Below, in pieces: positions 46,425 through 57,200 of a DNA stretch of 64,000 bases (within the stretch, counting starts at the first letter, position 1; the number at the start of each line of letters is the position of its first letter). Origin of the DNA: Moringa oleifera (lineage: Eukaryota > Streptophyta > Magnoliopsida > Brassicales > Moringaceae); the NCBI GenBank assembly GCA_021397835.1, contig JAJFZO010000446.1:496001-560000 (forward strand), in the 5' to 3' direction. The notes under the pieces are model-generated. The model ran no database searches. It saw only the letters and a program-made list of their open reading frames with translations, and was not told the origin of the DNA. The position numbers and the translations under genes were made by a program.

Positions 46425-46733
46425 CCAAACTCGCTTTGCAAAATGACTTGAACATGTTCTACATACGAAAGTATGTTGTACCCAATGCCACTAAGCCAAG
46501 GGCATGTCTATTTTGGTATCAAGCACAGTTGCCCACGAATCCCTATCCCTTCGAGGAAAGGAGGAACCTTGTAAGGTGGATATTATGCTCTCATGCTCTT
46601 TAGGTCGCGGTTGGCCTAAAAATGAATCTCAAGCGATGTCGTGTCATGACTTAGCAGTGGTAGAAAAAGCCTCATAATCCCATGCGTGTGCATTGCTCGC
46701 TCGTCACTGATGGACTTATGATCGATTGATCAA
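46425..46733 (+). other. ITS1-ITS2 fusion, copy E (5.8S absent)
   Basis: About 90 bp of ITS1 ('accaaactcgctttgcaaaa') pass directly into ITS2 near 46505-46525. ITS2 features are 'gcacagttgccc', 'tatcccttcgaggaaagg', 'ggtggatattatgctctcat', 'aggtcgcggttggcct' and 'acttagcagtggtag'. The entire 5.8S gene and the end of ITS1 are missing. The ITS2 layout is plant-like and is the best sequence here for placing the host taxonomically. Confidence 0.88.
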
Positions 46734-49700
46734 AATATGACACTAAGTTAGGTAGGACCACTTGCTAAGTTTAAGCATATCAATAAGCAGAGGAAAAGAA
46801 ACTAACATGGATTCCCCTAATAACGACAAATGAATCAGGAAAAGCCCAACTTAAAAATCGAGCGCCATTGGTGCTTAAATTGTAGTTGAGAGAGGTGTCC
46901 TCAACAACATACTAGGGTCTAAGTCCCCTAAAAAAAGGCGCTAGAGAGGGCAAGAGCCTCATCTTGCTCAGACTTTTTCACACCACGAGGCACTATCGAC
47001 GAGACAGGTTGTTTGGGAATGCAGCCCCAATCGGATGATAAATTTCATCCATGGCTAAATACAAGTGAGAGACTTGTAGCTAGTAAGTACGGAGAGGGAA
47101 TGGTGAAAAAGACTTTGAAAAAAAGTCAAAAAGTGTGTGAAATCATCTAGAAGGAAATGAATGAAGGTCGACGAAGCACCTCAATTAAATGTCGGATGGT
47201 CATAAGCCAAGCGATGTGCTTTGGCACCTTCAACTCTTGATGTCGGCTATCAGGCTCCCTATTTGACGTATCTTAAAACACGGACTAAGGAGTCTAACAT
47301 GTATGCGAGTTAATGGGCAACTAAACCTGTAAGGTGTAAGGAAGCTGATTTGTGGGATCTATCACGAGTGCATCATCAATTGACCTTGATATTTTGAGAA
47401 GGGTTCGAGTGGGGGCATGCCTATCGAGACCCAAAAGATTGTGAACTATGCTTGAGTGAGGCAAATCTAGGGGAAACACTCACGTGGGTACAAGACAAAA
47501 GCCTAATGAAACTGTCTAATAGTTGGTTCTTTTCAAAGTTTCCCTTAATATAATTACAATTCAGATGTGAATTCTATTGGGTCAAGCCAATGATTAAAGG
47601 CATCGGAGGCATATTAACCTCAGCCTATTCTAAAATTTACATAAATAGGATGGGGCTGCTACTTATGAACTAGAAGCCAGGTTATAGTGCCGAACTATGT
47701 GCTAACCTAGAACCCACACAGGGTGTTAGTCAATCAAGTCAACAAGACAATAGTCATGCAGGTCAAACTCTACTGTAAAGTGTATAAGAACTTACTTGCC
47801 AGATCAACTAGCCTAAAAAAATGGATGGCACTAAAGCGTGTAAGCCATATCCGATTGTTAGGACAAGGGTCGAGCCCCATTGAGTAAAAAGGCATGGTGG
47901 TTATTATAAAACTCTACTCGCGAGCTTGGGCGGAGCAGCCATTGGTGCAGATCTTGGTGGTAGTAGCAAAACCTTAAATGGGAACTTTGAATGTCGAAGA
48001 AGAGAAAGGTTCCATGTGAAGGACACTTGCATATGGGTTAATCAATCTAAATGAAAAGGGAAGCCCATTTGATAGTACCTTGGAGTGAGCTTCAAAAGAG
48101 GATCTGATTAAAATTTTGGAACGAGGATGTGGTGACTAACTGTAATGTTAAGGAGTCCAGATATGTCTATGGGGACCTTGGGAAGAGCTATGTTTTCTGT
48201 TTAATAGCTTGCCTACCCTGGAAATAACTTAGTTAGAGGTAGGGTGCAATGGCTGAAAAAACATTATATGTCGTATGGTGTCTGATGCACCCCCGATGGT
48301 CATTAAAAATCCAAAGGACCGAGTGCCTCCCATGCACGATCATACTTATAACTACATCAGATCTCCAAGGTGAACAACCTCTGGTCAATGGAATAATGTA
48401 AGCAAGGGAAGTTCACAAAATGGATCTATAACCTCGAGAAAAGGACTGACTCTAAGGGCTGAGCACAAGGGTCCTAGTCTTGAACCTGTCAACTGTCCAT
48501 GGACTAGTCGAGCTGCTCATACGGAGAGAGCAAGTTACCGCATGTTGGCCAAGGGACAAACTTTAAACGGCTCCTCCAAGGGCCTTCCCTTGGTGTTAAA
48601 CAACTAATTCAAAACTAGCACGGACAAAAGGAATTCAAAATTTTAATTAAAACAAAGAATTGTAATGGTCCTTATGGATGCTCACGTAATGTGATTTTTA
48701 CCTAGTGCTCTGAATGTCAAAGTGAAGAAATTTAACCAAGTGCGGAGAAGCAATGGGAGTAACTATGGCTTTTTAAGGTCGCAAAATGCCTTGTCATCTA
48801 ATTAGTGTCACGCTTAGATGGATTAATAAGATTCCCACTATTGTTGTCAAATATTCAGCAAAACCATAGCCAAAGAAATGAGCTTGGCAAAAGCAGCGGG
48901 GAAGGAAGAGTCTATTGAGCTTAACTCTCATCTGACTTTTTAAAATGACTTGAGAAGTTTAAGATAAGTGGGAATTGAAAACGGTGAAATTGAGATACCA
49001 CTACTTTTAACATATTACTTATTTCTGAATTAAAGGCAGGCCATCACCCCGCTTTTTGGGCCTAAGGCCAACCTTCGCTGGCCAATCTGGGCAAAAGATA
49101 TTGTTTGGTGGGGAATTTCGTTGGGTGGCATATCTGTTAAAATATAACACAAGTGCCTTAAGATGAGCTCCATAAGAACATAAATTTCATGTGGAACAAA
49201 AGAGTAAAAGCTCGTTTGATTCTGATTCCCAATGCAAATACAAACCATGAAAGCGTGGCCTATCCATCCTTTAGACCTTTGAAATTTGAAGCTAGAGGTG
49301 TTAAAAAAGTTACTACAAAGATAACTAGCTTGTGGTAGCTAAGCGTTCATAGTGATGTGGCTTTTCGATCCTTTGATTTTCGCTTTTCTTATCAACATGA
49401 AGCAGAATTCACTAAGTGTTGGATTATTTACCCACTAATGGGAATGTGAGCTGAGTTCAGACTGTCGTAAGATAGGTTAGTTTTACCTTATTAATGCCTG
49501 TGTCATAATAATAACTCAATGGAGTACGAGAAAAATAATTAATTCGTAAATTTGGTCATCATACTTAGATAAAAAGCTAGTGGCATGAAGCTATCATGCT
49601 ATGGATTATGACTGAACACTTTTAAGTCAGAATCTGGTCTAGAAGTAATGCATGCGCCTGTTCCTTAATTTCCAACCTATAATAAAGGCCTATGGCCCCC

Positions 49701-49897
49701 AAAGATACGTGTCATTGGTAAGCCCATGTAGTGGAAGAACCTTACGGCCTGCCTTGAAGTATGATTCCCATTGAGAGGCAAGTAAAATCCTTTGTAGAAG
49801 ACTTGCATACACAACAGGGTATTGTAACTGGCAAAGTGGCCTTACTACCGCGATCTATTGAGATTTAGCACTTTGCTGCTCTGACTCATCCCTCCCC
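46734..49897 (+). rRNA. 25S rRNA pseudogene, copy E (about 3.16 kb, small deletions)
   Basis: Nearly complete 25S, from 'agttaggtaggaccac' and 'agcatatcaataagcagagg' to the end near 'gctgctctgactcatccct'. Deletions visible against other copies are about 40 bp near 47484 (between 'aaacactcacg' and 'tgggtacaag') and about 80 bp or more near 47663 ('ggctgctacttatgaactag'). The sarcin-ricin loop, normally 'agtacgagaggaacc', reads 'agtacgagaaaaata' at 49523-49537. The last 0.4 kb retains 'gattatgactgaacact' (49604) and 'gtattgtaactggcaaagtg' (49820). Decay is by scattered C-to-T and G-to-A changes. It is not functional. Confidence 0.96.
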
Positions 49898-50100
49898 CTT
49901 ACCACAAATAGCAATTGTCCTTTTGTTTTAGATAATTGATGCCATGATGTCTAAACTTGACCTTCAAAATAAAGACCTTGACAAAAGAGGCAAGCCCATT
50001 AGGCTTGTAAATAATGAGAATCACAAGGGAAAACACTTGCAAAAATATCTAGTTGGCTTAGGGAACAAAGTGTTACTCCAAAGAAAATAACAAAAATTTG
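49898..50100 (+). other. 3' ETS, copy E, with hairpin
   Basis: The best preserved 3' ETS. A perfect 6-bp hairpin, CAAGCC (49991-49996), loop CATTA, GGCTTG (50002-50007), precedes 'aatcacaagggaaaacactt' and 'aaaaatatctagttggctta'. This is a plausible processing or termination signal for the pre-rRNA 3' end. Position and conservation support it; no function has been shown from sequence alone. Confidence 0.7.
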
Positions 50101-51880
50101 ACCTTCGTCACCATATGCCTCGAGTATGTGACAAGAAAGTATGCCATAGGAGCAATGTCCAAGGGCATGGGAGATAAGCCATAGCTACCTCTTGTAGGCA
50201 CGGCATAGGCATAAGGCCCAATGTGCTGTGACACAGGATGCATAAGCCAAGCCAAAAGTGCCCCACGATAACCAACCCCTTATCGCTACGTCCCTTGATC
50301 ATGTGCCAAATCAGCATGCAATAAGCATCATGTCACTTGGTCCAAGGACATGGAAGGCAAGCCATGGGGGCCCCCAACAAACATGGCATGGGCACAAGGC
50401 CACATGTGCTGCAGTACAATCTGCGTCAGCCAAGCCAAGAGCTCCTCATGAAAGCCGACCCCTCATTGCTATATTCCTCAATCGTGTGTCTAGTGAGCAT
50501 GGTATGAGTGCCGCACTACTTGGTATAATGTCATGAAAGGCAAGCCAAGGTTGCACCTAATAGGCATGGCATTAGTGCAAGGCCTAACGTAGGCCAACCC
50601 CCTCATCGCTACAACCCTCAATCATGTGCCCAGTGACAATGCCATGACCATGACCGTGGCATCGCGTGGTCCAAAGACATGGGAGGCAAGCCATGACTAC
50701 CAAGTAGACATGGCATAAGTGCACGGCCCCTGCAAGTTGCAAAACATGGTGCATCAGCAAAGCCAAGAGTGCCCCATGCGAGCCAGCCCCTCGTCGCTAT
50801 GTCCCTCAATCGTGTGCCTAATAAGAGTGTTATGAGCACTAGTCGCCTGGTCCAAGGGCACAATAGGCAAGCTGTGGATGCTTGCATTAAGCTCAACATA
50901 AGCACAAGACATGTTGTGACACAAGGCTCGCTAACCAAGCCCAAAAAGCTCAACATGAGCTAACCCCTTTATCGCCGTGTACTCGATAGTGTGATGCTAG
51001 CGAGCATGCCATGAGCGTGATATCGCTAGGTGCAAGGGTACTAGTCGAAATTTATCACAGCATAATAGGCATGGATGGGAACAAGGCCTAGCATGCTATC
51101 GCACAAGGCGCACTAGCGAAGCCAAGAGTGCCCCACGTGAGCCAAACCCTCATTACTGCGTCCCTCGAACGTGTGCCCAGGGAGCATGCCACGAGCATCG
51201 CATCGCCAAGTCAAAGGGCAGAAGAGGCAAGTCTTAGCTGCCCCCAATAGGCATGGCATGGGTACAAGGCCCAGCATGCTGCGGCATAAGGCACATTACT
51301 CCAGCAAAGAGCTTACATCACTAGTGAGCCCATCATCACTACGTTCATAATTGTGTGCCCAGTAAGCATGCCATGAGCATCGCATCACCTAGTCCAAGGG
51401 CATAAGAGAAGTGTCACAGATGCCCCCAATAGGTTTCGCATAGGTTCAGGGCCCAACATGCCACGACACAAGGTGTGCCAGCAAGGCCAAAAGCGCCACA
51501 TGCTAGCTACCCCTCGTCGCTACGTCCCTCAATCATGTGCCTTACAAGTGTGACACAAGCATCACATCATCTGGTCCATAGCAATTAGAAGCAAGCCATA
51601 GCTACCCCTAACAAGCATGGCATAGGTGCAAAGCCTAGCATGCTGTAGCACAAGGCGCACCAACTAATCCAATAAACCCCCACAAGAGCTAACCCTTCAT
51701 CACTACGTCCCTCGATCGTGTGCCTAGTGAGCATGCCACAAGCACCGCATCGTCCGTTGCATGGGTATATATGGCTAATCATGACTACCCCTAGTAGGTA
51801 GAGCATTGCCACAAGGCCTCAAGTGTCTTGTAGTACAATGCATTAGGTAAGTCGAAAGCACCCCAAGCAAGCAAGCATAA
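50101..51880. repeat. IGS subrepeat array (about 180 bp units)
   Basis: Ten or so subrepeats downstream of copy E. Landmarks include 'ccctcaatcgtgtgcctaat' (50803), 'gggcataagagaagtgtcac' (51399) and 'ccctcgatcgtgtgcctagt' (51709). One unit near 50640-50660 has a small local duplication ('gccatgaccatgaccgtggc'). No gene is supported. Confidence 0.88.
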
Positions 51881-54800
51881 GAACACTCTGAAGCGTCGCA
51901 CGTGTTGTGGCTATTAATTACATGGGTTAGCTAGGCCAGACCATTGCCTTAATCTATGCAAGACTCTCAGGGTAGCCATGAGTGGTTATTGGTGAATTGG
52001 ATATGGCAGCATGCATGCACTTTTGTCCACCATCTATTAGCGACGCTGCACCAATGAGTTGACCACAATGCCCAATTGCAAATGTTTTGTCAATTGCTCC
52101 AAAAATGACTCAAATAAATCATGAAATTCACTAGCAGTCTGCCTCTCAAATTTAGGAGCATTCCAACCCACGAGCTATTTTTCATGACTTTTTGAATTTT
52201 TGGCTCTATAAAATTCATAAAAAAATTATATGCTTAAAAAATTTTAAATTTTTTTTTTGTTGGTATATATAACTATTCTCTAAATCTATGCAAAATTTCA
52301 ACTCAAAATTCTATATAAAAATTTTTAGACATATTATGATAGCTTAAACATCTTGTCCTTTTATCGAATATGGATTCTCATTTAAGACTATTTAGGCAGA
52401 CCCGCTCACCTACTTCGTTAGCGCTCACAGGCAATGCATGCTTCCCCCGTGCACAACAACATGGGCAAGCATTAGGCATGGAAAACCTAGCTTACATGGC
52501 ACAATTGTAAGGCCCAACATGTTGTGGCACAAGGTGTGCCTATGAACACAAGAAAGCCCCATGCACGTCACGTCCCCTAATCCAAAGGAACAGGAGGCTA
52601 ACCGCGATTTTCCTTAGCAAGCATGGCACGGTAGGGGCAAGGCCTACCATGCTACAGCATAAGGCATGCCAACCAAGCCAAGAGCGCTCTATGCAAGCAA
52701 GTCGCAAGCACATTGTGAGACGTCACATATGTTATAGGTGTTGTTGACATAGGCTAGTGAGGATAGACCATAGCCCCAAGCTATGCTGATGGGTTGTAGT
52801 ATGTGCTTGCACAAGGCAGCATGCATGCACCTTAGGCTTCTGTAGGCAACGCTACAACAACATGCTGGTCACAATGCCAAGCTGTGAATGTTTTATGAAT
52901 TGATAGTCTTTTGATTGTTGGAATGCTTTAAAAATAACTGAAATAAATAATGCAATTCATTAGGAATCTGGACCTCAAAATTGGGGGCATTTCGACTCAT
53001 GGTTTGCTTTTCATGATTTTTTGAATTTTTGATAATACAAAGTTCATAAAAAATTATGCACTAAAAAAATTTTGAATTTTTTTTTTATGTTACATCTGAT
53101 TATTCTCTGCATCTGTGCAAATTTTTAGCATAAAAGTCATTGTCAATAATTTTTTGGTCCTATTATGATGTCTCAAACATATTGACATTTGCTCTTATAG
53201 TAAGTGAATTTTCATTTTAGACTCTTTAGATAGGAGGAGCTCAGCAGCTTGGCAAGCACTCACGGCCCATGTGTACTCCCCTTTACCTACCTACGCAGGC
53301 AGGCACTAGGTGTGGGAATCCTAGCACATATGGCATAAGTGCAAGCCCAAATGTGGTGCGACATAAGCTGGGCCCGCTAAACCAAGTGAGCCCTATGCAT
53401 TCTAGCTCCTTGTTGCTACATCCTTCGATCGTGTGTTTAGTGAGCATGACACAAGCTTTGCATTGCTTGGTCTAAGGGCACAAGAGACAAGCCACGGCTA
53501 TCACTAGTAGGTACCACACAAGCGCAAGGCCCAACATGCTATAGCATAAAGTACATCAGCCACGCTGAAGGATCCCTACAAAAGCAAGCTGTAAGCACGC
53601 TTTGAAGCATCGCATGTGTTATGGGTGTTGATTACATGGGGCAAGGCCCCCACGTCATGGCATAGGGCATGCCAGCCAAGCCACAAGCGCACCATGCAAG
53701 CTAGCCCTTCATCCTACGTCCTTCGTTCATGTGCCTAGCGAGCGTGCCATGATCATCACATTTCCTGGTCTAAGAGTACAAGAGGCAAGCTACGGCTGCC
53801 AATGACAAGTATGGTATGGATGCAAGGCCCAATGTAGTACAGCACAACGCACGCCAGCCAAGCCATGAGCACCTCACACGAGCCAGCCACTCATCGTTAC
53901 ATCTCTGGATCATGCGCCTAGCAAGTGTAACATGAGGGTTGTGTTGCCTAGTCTAATGGCATTAAAGGAAAGCTAAGGCTACCTGTAGTGGGCACCGCAT
54001 TAATACAAGGCTTAGCATTTTGTAACACAAGGCGCGACAACCAAGCCAATAGAGGCCTACCCGAGCCAGCCCCTGATTGCTACGTCCCTTGATCGTGTCC
54101 CTAGTGAGTGTGACATAATTAGAGCATTGCCTAGTCCAAGGGATTGAAAAGGAAGCCATGGCTGCTTCCTGTAAGCATGCCATAGGTGTAAGCCCTAGTG
54201 TGTTGCGACATAAGGCACGACAGCTAAGCTTAGAGTCCCTTAAGCATGCCAGCCCCTCGTGATTATGTCCCTCGATTGTGTGCCTAGTGAACGTGCCACG
54301 AGGGCCATGTTGCCTAGTCCAAGAGCATGGGAGGCAATCCATGGCTACCCCAATAGGCACCGCATGGTCATAAGGCATAGTGGCCACTCACGAGCCAAGC
54401 GTGCTCCCTCCTTACCTAACACATGAGTAGGCATTGGGCATGAGAAATCCAGCATAAAAGGTACGGGCGTAAAGCCCAATGTGCCACGACACAAGGTGTG
54501 CCAGCCAAGCTAAGAGATCCCCATGCAAGCCAACCCCTCGTCGCTACACCCCAATGATCGTGCCATGAGCACTTGGTCCAAGGGCATGGGAGGCTAGCCC
54601 CAGCTGTCCTTATTAGCCATGGCATGGGTGCAAGGCCCAGCATACTATAGCACATGGTGCGCTAGCCAAGCCAAGAGAGCCCCATGCAAACAAGCCGAAT
54701 GCACGCTATGAGGCATCAAACATGCTATTGGTGTTGATAATATCGACTAGTTGGGCTAGACCATGGGCCCAATGTGTTTTAGACTCTCAAGGCAAGCATG

Positions 54801-57200
54801 GTGGTTATAGATGCACTAGACAAGGTAACATGTATGTAGCATGGGCAATCTAGAGGTAACATTGCACTAAAGTGCTGGCCGTAATAGCCAATCATAAACT
54901 ATTTTACGATTTGATGATCTTTTCATTGTTGAATTACTCCAAAAATGACTTAAATCAATCATGTAATTCACTAGGAATCTGCCCCTTAAATTTGGGAGCA
55001 TTCAAACTCACCATCTAATTATCATGATTTTTGAATTTTTAACTATATAAAATACATGAAAAACAATAAGAAGCTCAAAAAATTTTAAAATTTTTTCTAT
55101 TGGTAGACCTAATTATTCTTTACATTAGTTCAAATTTTTAGCTCAAAATTTATTAAAAATAATAATTTAGACCTATTATGATAGCTCAAATATATTGAAA
55201 TTTCCTCTTATCAAAAGTAAATTTTCATTTAAGAGTCTCTAAAGGGTAAGAGCTCATCTACTTGGTGGCTGCTCAAAGGCCATGTGTGCTCCCCCTACGC
55301 AGACACATGGGTAGGCACTAGCCATGGGAAACTAAGCACATATGGAATTGGCACAAGGCCTGGTGTGCTATGGCACAAGGCTTTCCAGCAAATCTAAGAG
55401 AGCTTAACGCGAGCATACCCCTTATCGCTATGTCCTTTGATCATGTGCCCAGTGACCGTGCCATGAGCGCTTGCTTCAAGGGCACTAGAGGTTAAGCACT
55501 ACAACCCTCATCACACATGACATGGGTGCAAGGCCTAGCATGTTGTAGCATAAGGCGCGCCAGCCAAGCCAAGGGCACCTCACCCAAGGAGGCCACAAGC
55601 ACATTCTGAGGCGTCGCACGTGCTGTGGTTATTGATTACATGGGCTCCGTAGTCGTGACTCTGGCCCCAAGCTATGCTGGACTCTTATGGCAGCTATAGG
55701 TGGCTGTAGGTGCATTTGAAAGTGGAGCATGCATGCACCCTGGGCAATCTAGAGGCTACGTGACACCGACGTATTGATTCTAATGCCCAGTCGTGAACTT
55801 TTTATGAATTGACGATCTTTTCATTATTGAAGTGCTCCAAAAATGACTTAAATTATTTGTCCAATTCATTGGATTGTTGCCCATCAAATTTGGATGCATT
55901 CCAACTCATAAGTTATTTTTCATGATTTTTTGAATTTTAGGCTATATAAAGTTCATTAAAAAAAATTAGATGCCAAGAAAATTCTAAAATTTTTTGTGTT
56001 AGTAGACTTGATTACTTTCTACATCTCTATAGAATTTGAGCACAAAACTCTTTGCAAATAACTTTTTATACCCCTTATAACAGTTCAGTTATATTGATTT
56101 TTCCTCTTACAGAAAATGATTTTTCATGAAAAGCTCTTTAGGAGGGAATTAGGTAGGCTAGACCAAGGCCCCAAGTTATGTTGGACACTCAAGGCAGCCA
56201 TGGATGGCTACACATGCACTGGACAGGGCAGCATGCATGCACCCTAAGCCTTCTAAAGGTAATGTTGCACCAACATTTTAGCCACAATGCCTAATTGCAA
56301 ACGTTTTTTCAATTGATGGTCTTTTTATTATTGAATTGCTCTAAAAAATGAGTCAAATAAACGATGCTATTCATTAGTAATTTGCCTATCAATTTGGGAT
56401 CTTTTTTATCTATAGGCCATTTTTCATATTTTTGAATTTTCAGCAGTATAAAATTCATAAAAAAAATTAGATGCCCATAAAATTCAAAACATCTTAATGT
56501 TGGTAGAACCAATTATTGTCTACATCTGTGCAAAATTTTAGCTCAAAACCCTTTGTAAATAATTTTTTAAACCCACTGTAATGGCCTTAACATATTGATG
56601 TTTCCTCTTAACGAAAGTGATTTTTCATTTAACACTCTTTCGAGGGAAGGACTTCACCTGCTTGGTACGTACTTACAGGCCATGTGTGCTCCCCTTACCC
56701 ACCCACATAGGCAAACACTAGGTTAGACCATGGCCCTAAGCTGTGTTGGACTCCTAGGCAAGCCATGGGTGGCTGTAGGTGCACTAGATAGTGCTGCATG
56801 TGTGCACCTTGGGCCATCTGGAGGCAATGCTACACCGACGTGCTGATCGTAATGTCTAATGACTAATTTTTTATGAATTGACGATCTTCTTAATGTAAAA
56901 TTAATTTAAAATGACTTAAATTAATTAAGCAATTCATTAGGAGTCTGCCCTTTAAATTTGGGAGCATTCCGACTCACAAGCTATTTTTAGTATTTTCTTA
57001 AATTTTTAGCTTATTAAATTCATAAAAAAATTTGATAGTCAGAAAATTTTGGAAGTTTTTATGTTGGTAGATATGATTATTCTCTATGTTTGTGCAAAAT
57101 TTTACTTCAAAAGCCGTTGAACATCATTTTTTAGACTCATTATGATGGCTTAAACATATTAATGTTTTTTTTTTTATCAAAAATGAATTCTCAATGAGAC
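51881..57200. repeat. IGS: irregular alternation of AT-rich blocks and subrepeats
   Basis: AT-rich blocks at about 51881-52400, 52700-53240, 53575-53640 (only the first 65 bp, then fused into a subrepeat), 54690-55250, 55590-56140, 56150-56650 and 56725-57200. Between 53640 and 54690 lie five or six 180-bp subrepeats. The last three AT blocks follow almost without spacer: near 56145 and 56712 the spacer has been deleted so that 'taggctagacc' or 'ggttagacc' follows the previous block. These fusions look like products of unequal recombination. The 141-codon minus-strand frame at 53962-54387 is repeat-derived. Confidence 0.82.

Noticed and set aside
53962..54387. Minus-strand open frame of 141 codons
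   Set aside because: Same cause: three consecutive spacer subrepeats that happen to stay in frame.
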